NCBI RefSeq assembly: GCF_030684185.1
Contig: NZ_JAUXOY010000017.1
Span: forward strand, 1 to 64,000
Length of the DNA stretch: 64,000 nucleotides
Source: Methylotenera sp.
Lineage (GTDB): Bacteria > Pseudomonadota > Gammaproteobacteria > Burkholderiales > Methylophilaceae
Reading direction: 5' to 3'
The first letter of the stretch is position 1, and every line of letters begins with the position of its first letter. A model generated the notes under the pieces. It saw only the letters and a list, made by a program, of their open reading frames with translations, ran no database searches and was not told the DNA's origin. Made by a program: the position numbers and the translations under genes. This document shows, piece by piece, positions 54,165 to 62,828 of this stretch.

Positions 54165-54220
54165 TTGTGTAAGTTACAGTTATTTACACAAGTCCGAGGG
54201 CGCAAGCGGCTTTCGCCGCT
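54165..54220 (-). other. candidate rolling-circle origin
   Basis: Read on the minus strand, hairpin AGCGGC-GAAA-GCCGCT is followed by TGCGCCCTCGGACTTGTG and a second hairpin with arms TTGTGTAA / TTACACAA (54165-54191). The middle segment recalls, from memory, the P2 phage origin core GCGCCTCGGAGTCC nicked by gpA. It lies in the only gene-free stretch between the gpA-type gene and the 188-residue gene. Nick position is not determined. Confidence 0.5.
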
Positions 54221-54243
54221 CGCTTAAAAACAAAGTCAAAACC

Positions 54244-54441
54244 TTAAATACAAAACAATAAATATTGATATTCTGCTAATTTTTTACGAAAATTGTTAAT
54301 TCCCATTACAACTATCACATAGTCAATATCTTTGTTTTGATATAACCTGTTATCCCCATGTTCTACTTTTCTATACCCCGTCATACCAATTGCAATAAGT
54401 TTTGCCAACAATAAATCTTCGGCGCTTATATAAACTTCCAT
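54244..54441 (-). CDS. 65-residue protein after the replication gene, unrecognised
   Basis: The ATG at 54441 (MEVYISAEDLLLAKLIAIGM) follows AGGAG by four bases; longer starts at 54453 and 54465 overlap the end of the replication gene. The protein has KDIDYVIVVMGINNFRKKL and no recognised domain. It could be a replication accessory or single-strand-binding protein by position only. Confidence 0.5.
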   Translation of the reverse strand: MEVYISAEDLLLAKLIAIGMTGYRKVEHGDNRLYQNKDIDYVIVVMGINNFRKKLAEYQYLLFCI

Positions 54442-54449
54442 TTTTCTCC

Positions 54450-55979
54450 TCATGCCTGCACCCATTCCGCTCGATTAGTTGCCACTACTTCAAACCCAAA
54501 TCGCTCCCCCACGCCTAGCACTTTAAACGATAGCGTATCACCATACCGACCATGCACATTTAAAACGTCATAATCAACCATAAACAAACTTTTACGCGGC
54601 GGCGTTTCAAGCCCGCCCATACTTTCAATAAATTGCGCAAAGTTTGCCTTTATGTCGCCGTTCTTTTGGCACGCTTGCCATGCTTTTACAAATTCAGGTC
54701 TTTTGCCCTCCAGCTTGCCCTCATCCACTCGACGCAACTCTCTCCACACTGAAACATAGTGCCCGCCAATCTGCTGAAACTGCCTAATGCGCCAACACGC
54801 CGCCCACGCTTCAACACGCTCGTACAAGGTCTCACTCGAATGCATCTCACTTTCATCCGACTTCTCTCCATCGCCTAACCCTCCGATATTTTTTAATACA
54901 TACTTAAGAACATAACCAGCCGCGCTACCTTTAAGCGGGTTAATACTCACAAATTTAACTCTATTCTGTTTAGCTCCTGCTTCATCACCACTATCCGCCA
55001 AAAAATGCAACCTAAAAGCCCCGCGTATTTTTTCTTTCAACTTATCGCACTTGCGATAAAATAAAATTAAATGCCAGTGTGGTGTTCCATCATGATGCGG
55101 CTCTGCAATTCTCAAACCATAAAATCTAACGCCATTTTTTGCCAGTAAAGCCCTAACCCGCGCCCAGCATTCAACTAAATACTTTTGCGCATCGTCTGGC
55201 TTAGTTCCATCATATTTTTGATTAGCTTTTCCATTTGCAAGTACCGCGTGCATTCTTGAGGGAGTTGTCACCGTTACAAATTCAGAGCTATGCCCATACT
55301 TTGTTGCTAATTCCTCAAACCCTCGCATGCGGGTAACAAGTTCCGCTCGTCTATTCTCATGGTTAGACGTGCCAGTCGCCGCTATTGCGCCTAAACTCAT
55401 TACTTCACCATTTGCCGTGTTTACCATATTGATATTTTCTAGAGTTTCAATATTGCGCCTACGTTGTGCCTTTCGCCTTTCTAACGCATCGTCTGAACAG
55501 TAAACTTCCGCTCTTTTTGAAACTAAACCCGCGTTCAATGCCGCACCCTCTGCTCTTTTATTATGCGCAACCCGCAACCCGCGCAACCACCAAGATGCAT
55601 CACTTAACCGCGCCAAAATCTGCTTTCTATCGTGTTCAATTGGATAGCGCACGTTTAACTCAAAACATAAAGCCTCTAGAGTTTCATATAGGTTAAATGC
55701 TTTAGACACACCCCCCCTAGTGGTTTGCTCGCTCATAAGAACCCTAACCCGCGCTACCATATCAACCGATAATAAGATTAAATCGTCATCTGACGCACCA
55801 ATATCAATAGACCCCTTAGTGGCATCACTTAAATCCAGTAACCATAAGTTTGCCTCTTTTAGGCTTTTTTCAGCTTTTATAGCGTGTTGCTTGCGTGCGG
55901 TATTTCCCCACTTTCTAGGTAATTTCAAAATGATATTATCAACAAATTGCACTTGTTCACGTTCACGGTTGTATTTCAT
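54450..55979 (-). CDS. phage replication initiator, P2 gpA-type HUH endonuclease
   Basis: The 509-residue protein has the HUH metal motif in EPHHDGTPHWHLILFYRK (His301, His303), two candidate catalytic tyrosines in AAGYVLKYVLKN (Tyr356, Tyr360) and the GPA-family tail CWRIRQFQQIGGHYVSVWRE. P2 gpA itself is longer (about 760 residues). Such proteins nick the double-strand origin and start rolling-circle replication. It starts in an ATGA overlap with the upstream 113-residue gene. Confidence 0.9.
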   Translation of the reverse strand: MKYNREREQVQFVDNIILKLPRKWGNTARKQHAIKAEKSLKEANLWLLDLSDATKGSIDIGASDDDLILLSVDMVARVRVLMSEQTTRGGVSKAFNLYETLEALCFELNVRYPIEHDRKQILARLSDASWWLRGLRVAHNKRAEGAALNAGLVSKRAEVYCSDDALERRKAQRRRNIETLENINMVNTANGEVMSLGAIAATGTSNHENRRAELVTRMRGFEELATKYGHSSEFVTVTTPSRMHAVLANGKANQKYDGTKPDDAQKYLVECWARVRALLAKNGVRFYGLRIAEPHHDGTPHWHLILFYRKCDKLKEKIRGAFRLHFLADSGDEAGAKQNRVKFVSINPLKGSAAGYVLKYVLKNIGGLGDGEKSDESEMHSSETLYERVEAWAACWRIRQFQQIGGHYVSVWRELRRVDEGKLEGKRPEFVKAWQACQKNGDIKANFAQFIESMGGLETPPRKSLFMVDYDVLNVHGRYGDTLSFKVLGVGERFGFEVVATNRAEWVQA

Positions 55980-56317
55980 TTCGCGCTCGCTTTATTGCTA
56001 TACGCGTAATTCGCAACTCTCTTGTTTTTCTCTAAAGATAAAGTTGTATCTAAAATGTATATATAAGAATTGATAGTGTTAAGCGCAAGTAAAAATGACC
56101 TATGTTCTATCTCGTTACCCTTCAATATTGGAATTATCGGTAATAATTGCGTTAAGTTATGGCGCATCAATTCCACAGCTTCAGCTAAATATGCCGCGCC
56201 TCTAATATCTAATGTAGGGTGATTGCTGTTATTCATGGGTGAAAGATTGTTACCCATGTTTAAAGCTGGTATTTTTTCAGGTGATAAAACTTTGTAAACT
56301 GCACTATCTCGCAACAT
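55976..56317 (-). CDS. 113-residue protein before the replication gene, unrecognised
   Basis: First gene of the minus-strand run, 80 bases from dif-like site 4. The protein contains HPTLDIRGAAYLAEAVELMR, then LPIIPILKGNEIEHRSFLLA, is predicted mainly helical and ends with a basic tail. Coupled to the replication gene by an ATGA overlap. A regulatory role in replication is possible from position. Confidence 0.6.
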   Translation of the reverse strand: MLRDSAVYKVLSPEKIPALNMGNNLSPMNNSNHPTLDIRGAAYLAEAVELMRHNLTQLLPIIPILKGNEIEHRSFLLALNTINSYIYILDTTLSLEKNKRVANYAYSNKASAK

Positions 56318-56385
56318 AAAAGCCTTTCTTATGTCGCTTTACAAGCCCGCATGATTAGCGCACTATTTAATGCTTATTACAAGAT

Positions 56386-56413
56386 TTTGCTGTGTGTGTA
56401 TATTATGTAAAAT
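56386..56413 (+). other. dif-like site 4: degenerate XerC arm, good XerD arm
   Basis: TTTGCTGTGTG (poor XerC arm), centre TGTATA (56397-56402), TTATGTAAAAT (good XerD arm). Arm polarity is opposite to that of sites 1 and 2, so the 6.6-kb element carries an attachment site lacking the XerC arm. Confidence 0.75.
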
Positions 56414-56438
56414 CACGCACTTACACTAAAATCGCATA
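56397..56438. repeat. repeat of the phage element's left end
   Basis: Aligned with 49808-49849, about 34 of 42 bases match, including 17 of 17 through the XerD arm and then AAAATC and CATA blocks beyond it. Similarity outside the Xer arm suggests either the remnant of another related element or a conserved dif flank. Confidence 0.6.
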
Positions 56439-56452
56439 TAAAAAGGTAGTCG

Positions 56453-56971
56453 TTAATTAATTTTATATTTTATGAGTCGATCAATACTAAGTTTACCCGC
56501 CCCGCCGAAAAAGAGTGGCAAAAGCATCACAAGATATATTAGGGGCAATTTGTAATTTCCAAATCCATCACCTTCTTCATCAATAAATCGATAGCCATTC
56601 AGCAGTTCGTTCAAGCTAGTCAAATTCTCAGGCAAGTGCACCGTTACTATAGCGACAACTGTAAGAATCATTAATGACAGTGTAAAAAACCTTGTGGCGA
56701 AACCGAATACCAAAGCAAATGCGCCAACTATTTCAAAAAATGTAGCAATACCCCAGCTAATATCTGGAGGTAATAAGTTAAATGGAAACGGGAAATCTAA
56801 ATCAGCAAACCAATTTGTACCATGCAGCTTTTCAAAGCCAGCTTCGCCAAACTCCCATGCTAAAAATAAGCGCACTAATAACGGGGGGATGCTATCTGAA
56901 ATGGCAATAAAATAGTTTATGACTGTTTTGTATAGGTTGTATCCAGTTAATAATAATTGGTTATTGAGCAT
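56453..56971 (-). CDS. DoxX-family membrane protein
   Basis: The 172-residue protein has four hydrophobic segments; LLVRLFLAWEFGEAGFEKLH, IATFFEIVGAFALVFGFATR and the C-terminal LPLIYLVMLLPLFFGGAGKL are DoxX-like. DoxX proteins are membrane proteins linked to redox or quinone functions in some bacteria. It is the first chromosomal gene right of the array, 40 bases from the site. Confidence 0.85.
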   Translation of the reverse strand: MLNNQLLLTGYNLYKTVINYFIAISDSIPPLLVRLFLAWEFGEAGFEKLHGTNWFADLDFPFPFNLLPPDISWGIATFFEIVGAFALVFGFATRFFTLSLMILTVVAIVTVHLPENLTSLNELLNGYRFIDEEGDGFGNYKLPLIYLVMLLPLFFGGAGKLSIDRLIKYKIN

Positions 56972-57107
56972 TTATGTCCCCTTGCATCTCTCTAATAGTG
57001 AATTAACCCGAGTAAGAAGATTTATTTACTCGTGTGATGCAAATTAGTCGGTGGGAAGTCTATATACTTACAACATATTTTGATTTGAGTTAAGTACTAA
57101 CTAGAAT

Positions 57108-57755
57108 TTACACTTGGCTAGTTCGAACTTTATTGACGGATTTCGTGGCTTTTAAATATTTATAATAGATTCTGATACCTAGCAGAACTACTAAAATAAC
57201 TGCATAGAATAATGGCTCGCGTATATCTTTTTTTACTAGCCACCAAAAATGTACTACGGCTAAAATTGCAATAACATAAACTAACTGATGTAATTGCTTC
57301 CAGTGATTGCGTAAGCGCTTCATCATGGCGTTATTGGATGTTATTGCAAGCGGAATCGTCAAAATAAATGCGGCAAAACCCACTAATATTCGTGGGTGCT
57401 TGGCTATGTCTTTAGTGATTTCAGCCCAATCAAAAGAAAAATCAAGCCATGCATAAGTAATAATATGTAAGCACGCATAAAAAAACATGAATAAACCTAA
57501 CATACGCCTAAGTTGAATTTGCCAACTGCGTCCAGTAAGCAGTCTAATGGGCGTTAGACTTAAGGTTGTCAATAGTATGAATAATGCCCAAAATCCCGTG
57601 GAACGCTCAATAAACTCAACTGGGTTGGCAGACAAATTATCTTGGTAACCTAACCAAATCAATCGAGAAAATGGGATAAAACAAAGTATAAAAACAGATA
57701 CTTTAATCCAGAGTATTTGCCTTTTACTAGGGATATTCGACAAAGAAGTTAACAT
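57108..57755 (-). CDS. msrQ: heme-binding membrane subunit MsrQ
   Basis: MsrQ (YedZ) passes electrons from quinols to MsrP. The 215-residue protein has six hydrophobic segments and the heme-ligand histidines of the family (FFYACLHIITYAW and LRNHWKQLHQLVYVIAILAV plus VHFWW). TGFWALFILLTTLSLTPIRL is typical. It follows msrP after 26 bases. Confidence 0.95.
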   Translation of the reverse strand: MLTSLSNIPSKRQILWIKVSVFILCFIPFSRLIWLGYQDNLSANPVEFIERSTGFWALFILLTTLSLTPIRLLTGRSWQIQLRRMLGLFMFFYACLHIITYAWLDFSFDWAEITKDIAKHPRILVGFAAFILTIPLAITSNNAMMKRLRNHWKQLHQLVYVIAILAVVHFWWLVKKDIREPLFYAVILVVLLGIRIYYKYLKATKSVNKVRTSQV

Positions 57756-57781
57756 GTCTGGCTGGTTTTAAAGTTTTTAAT

Positions 57782-58828
57782 TCAGAAGTTTTTACGCAGA
57801 TCTAAACCCGCGTACAACTGCCCTACTTGTTCGTTATAGCCGTTAAACATCTGTGTTTTAATGCGACCTGCAAACAAACCTGCACCAATACGTTTTTCAG
57901 AGGATTGCGTCCAGCGTGGATGCTCAACTTGTGGGTTTACATTTGCATAAAACCCATATTCTCTTGGTCCAGCTTTCATCCAACTTGTCATTGGCATTTT
58001 TTCAACAAAGCGAATTTTTACAATCGCTTTTGCTCCTTTAAAGCCATATTTCCAAGGTACCACCAAGCGCATAGGCGCACCATTTTGATTGGGCAGTTGT
58101 TCACCATATAACCCAACAGCCATGATGGTTAGTGGATGCATTGCCTCATCCATGCGAAGCCCTTCTATATATGGCCAGTCAAGCACTTGAAGATTTTGAC
58201 CTGGCATTTGCTGTTTATCTGCTAGAGAGATAAATTCAATGTATTTAGCATTTGCATTGGGTTCAGCCCATTTCACCAATTGAGCCAAAGGAAAGCCTAT
58301 CCATGGAATCACCATAGACCAGCCTTCAACGCAACGCATACGATATATGCGTTCTTCTAGCGGAGCAAGTTTATAAATATCTTCAATGCTAATGGATTTA
58401 TTTTTTTTAACCTCACCCTCAATGCTCACTGTCCAAGGATGAGGTTTGAAAAGTTTGGAGTTATTAACTGGCTCACTTTTATCGGTGCCAAATTCGTAAT
58501 AGTTGTTGTATGTGGTTACATCTTCATAAGCTGTAAGTTTTTCGCCCATACCATAAGTTGTTTTTGTATACCCCATAATTTTCTGGTGTCGAGCGAACTC
58601 AGTAGCTTTTATTATAGCAGGCGCATTTGCCCGGCCTAACAGTTTTCCAGCCCCTTCAGACGTAGTGCCCGAGTTTAATGTAGCGGCTTTAAGAGGATTG
58701 CTAAGTATGGACGCAGTACCAGCAATTAAGCCAAGGCCAGCTTTTTGGATAAATTCTCTACGGTTATCAAAAACTGATTTAGGTGTGATTTCAGATGGGA
58801 TGATGTCAGTTTTTGTTTGGATAATCAT
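57782..58828 (-). CDS. msrP: periplasmic methionine sulfoxide reductase catalytic subunit MsrP
   Basis: MsrP (YedY) is a molybdopterin enzyme that repairs oxidised methionine in periplasmic proteins. The ATG at 58828 gives 348 residues with a twin-arginine signal NRREFIQKAGLGLIAG near residue 25. The molybdenum-ligand Cys lies in YRMRCVEGWSMVIPWIGFPL; WKYGFKGAKAIVKIRFVE is also conserved. A TTG four codons upstream is unlikely as a start. Confidence 0.95.
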   Translation of the reverse strand: MIIQTKTDIIPSEITPKSVFDNRREFIQKAGLGLIAGTASILSNPLKAATLNSGTTSEGAGKLLGRANAPAIIKATEFARHQKIMGYTKTTYGMGEKLTAYEDVTTYNNYYEFGTDKSEPVNNSKLFKPHPWTVSIEGEVKKNKSISIEDIYKLAPLEERIYRMRCVEGWSMVIPWIGFPLAQLVKWAEPNANAKYIEFISLADKQQMPGQNLQVLDWPYIEGLRMDEAMHPLTIMAVGLYGEQLPNQNGAPMRLVVPWKYGFKGAKAIVKIRFVEKMPMTSWMKAGPREYGFYANVNPQVEHPRWTQSSEKRIGAGLFAGRIKTQMFNGYNEQVGQLYAGLDLRKNF

Positions 58829-58938
58829 GGCCGCTCTCAATTAGGTTTGTGGTGAGATAGTGCTAGTGCCGTTTAGTCGAACTGAAATAGACTTCCTTAC
58901 AAAAATGCCATGATTATTTAGCAGACAATCTATACAAG

Positions 58939-59841
58939 CTAAAATAAACCAGCAGTCTCTTGATCTATCTCTTGGGCTAAAGCTTTGTCATTGGTAGTTT
59001 TTGCGATGGATTTGGCATATTCAACTAAAGTCTTCGCTGCTGGAATTTCACCTTTAGCCACTTTAACTTTAGCTAACACATAACTACCTTGTGCTTCATA
59101 ATATGCACCGCCCTGCTCTTTTGCGAACTTTATGATTTTATTCAGCACATTTTCTGCACTCGTATAATTTTTAGAAATATTGTAATAACGGCCGAGTTCT
59201 ATGCTCGAATGAGCGTATTGATCTAATGTTCCAACTTTATCGTACATTAGATAGGCCTTGATTTGATATTCAAGCGCTAAATCATTTTGGTTCATTTTAT
59301 GATGTGTCAATGCAGCTTTCTCATAACTCTCCCCACGCTCGTTATCATTGGCTGCCAGCTTGCTACCTAGCATATATTCAGCCAAAGCCTGTGCTAATTG
59401 ATTGCTTTCAAAATAAACATCTCCGATTTCATTATGCCCCATACGCTCAAACGCTTGATTCTTTGCTGCTTTTGCATTGATTATGGTTTGCTGAAAACTG
59501 GCAATTGCTAGCTCATTTTGCTTGAGTGAGCTGTAAGTACGGCCTATTAGTAAAGCAGATATTGTTTTATCAAAAGCATCAGTTGATTGTGCGTCAGCTG
59601 ATTTGTATGAAGCCAATGCAGCGTCAAAGTCATTTTTGGCAGTCAATGCGCGACCTTGGCAAATTAAAGCATCTTTGTCTGAATTATTATTACTTAACGC
59701 TTTTTTTGCCTGAATTAATGCGTTATTTAAGTCGCCCTTTTGAACAGCCTGATTACAAGCATCTACTTCACTAGATGCAGCATGAATACTATTAAAAAAC
59801 AATGTGATAATTATAGAACTTAAAGTAACTTGTAACTTCAT
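58939..59841 (-). CDS. exported tetratricopeptide-repeat protein
   Basis: The 300-residue protein has a signal peptide (IIITLFFNSIHAASS) and about six TPR-like helix pairs (NALIQAKKALSNNNSDKDAL, FDAALASYKSADAQ, ELAIASFQQTII and others). TPR proteins act as protein-interaction scaffolds; the partner is unknown. It stands alone between msrP and cysQ. Confidence 0.8.
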   Translation of the reverse strand: MKLQVTLSSIIITLFFNSIHAASSEVDACNQAVQKGDLNNALIQAKKALSNNNSDKDALICQGRALTAKNDFDAALASYKSADAQSTDAFDKTISALLIGRTYSSLKQNELAIASFQQTIINAKAAKNQAFERMGHNEIGDVYFESNQLAQALAEYMLGSKLAANDNERGESYEKAALTHHKMNQNDLALEYQIKAYLMYDKVGTLDQYAHSSIELGRYYNISKNYTSAENVLNKIIKFAKEQGGAYYEAQGSYVLAKVKVAKGEIPAAKTLVEYAKSIAKTTNDKALAQEIDQETAGLF

Positions 59842-59924
59842 TTTTGTATCTCTTTCTGATTATTTTTTATTGAAATCAAACTTTTCATGTATCAGGAAAA
59901 CAATTTCGCACAACATTTTAAGTC

Positions 59925-60746
59925 TTATAAGTACGTAGCCCAATTATGCATACTGCCACTAGCAAAAAAGCTTGGGTTCAACAAAGAACTCTTGCTGTTA
60001 TAACTTAAACTAGCACCAGCTTCATCCACAATATCTCCACCAGCTTCTAGCAATATGCAATGCGCTGCGGCTGTGTCCCATTCTGATGTAGGCCCTAATC
60101 TAGGATAGACATCCGCTAGCCCCTCTGCCACCAAGCATATTTTTAGAGAGCTACCCAAGCGGATTAGTTCAGGTTTTTCTCCAGTGGCATTTTCAAGATT
60201 CCTCATAAAATTTTGCATTTTTTCATTAGAATGCGAGCGGCTACCAGCGATGATTGGTATTTTTATATTTAACAATCTAGTTTGAATTTTTTCCGGATTA
60301 TTTGATTTTGCGTGTTTGTAAGCACCGTATGATTGGCTGGCAAAATATAACAACTCTGTTACTGGTGCATATACCACGCCTAATACGGGCTTTTTCCCAT
60401 CAATCAGGGCGATATTAACGGTAAATTCACCGTTACGTTTTACAAATTCTCGCGTTCCATCCAGTGGGTCAATCAACCAATATTGCTGCCATTTGCTGCG
60501 TATTTCATAATCTATTGCTTCAGACTCTTCAGTCAGAATTGGAATATTTGGTGTGAGTTTACTTAATGATGCAACTATTACATGATGCGCGGCTAAATCC
60601 GCTTGAGTCAGCGGTGAATTGTCATCTTTTCTGACTACATCAAAATCCGTTGAATATACTTGCATGATTGCATCACCAGCAGCTTTAGCAATAGCGATGG
60701 CTTGTTCTAGATATTGATGATAGTTTTGATTACTCATTGTTGTCAT
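59925..60746 (-). CDS. cysQ: 3'(2'),5'-bisphosphate nucleotidase CysQ
   Basis: CysQ removes PAP formed in sulfate assimilation. The 273-residue inositol-monophosphatase-fold protein has ILTEESEAIDYE (metal Glu), YWLIDPLDGTREFVKRNGEF (the D-P-L-D-G-T motif) and SEWDTAAAHCILLEAGG. The first ATG (60746) or the one three codons later could be used. ligA lies 11 bases upstream, so they share a transcript. Confidence 0.93.
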   Translation of the reverse strand: MTTMSNQNYHQYLEQAIAIAKAAGDAIMQVYSTDFDVVRKDDNSPLTQADLAAHHVIVASLSKLTPNIPILTEESEAIDYEIRSKWQQYWLIDPLDGTREFVKRNGEFTVNIALIDGKKPVLGVVYAPVTELLYFASQSYGAYKHAKSNNPEKIQTRLLNIKIPIIAGSRSHSNEKMQNFMRNLENATGEKPELIRLGSSLKICLVAEGLADVYPRLGPTSEWDTAAAHCILLEAGGDIVDEAGASLSYNSKSSLLNPSFFASGSMHNWATYL

Positions 60747-60757
60747 TTAATGGCAAT

Positions 60758-62806
<2,049 letters not shown>

Positions 62807-62828
62807 TTAATTTACAACGGTTGAATTT

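Larger units (their letters stand above)
49814..56402 (-). mobile_element. 6.6-kb Xer-integrated rolling-circle phage-like element
   Basis: It lies between the centres of sites 3 and 4 (6,589 bp). Minus-strand order: 113-residue protein, HUH replication initiator, 65-residue protein, candidate origin, 188-residue protein, M15 endolysin, holin-like protein, 124-residue protein, two tail-fibre-like proteins, 302-residue protein, 65-residue membrane protein; one gene at the left edge is on the plus strand. There is no integrase (XerCD is used), no Zot/pI ATPase and no large microvirus capsid. Small circular rolling-circle phages with lysis genes exist (e.g. Cellulophaga ssDNA phages), but I cannot assign a family. 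Confidence 0.75.

Noticed and set aside
49814-56402. Inovirus (filamentous phage) identity
   Set aside because: Integration at dif and small size suggested it, but there is no Zot/pI-type ATPase or small coat protein with a signal peptide, and there is an endolysin and a holin-like protein, which filamentous phages do not need.
49814-56402. Microvirus identity
   Set aside because: No gene resembles the large VP1 capsid protein or a pilot protein, and the replication protein is of the P2 gpA type.
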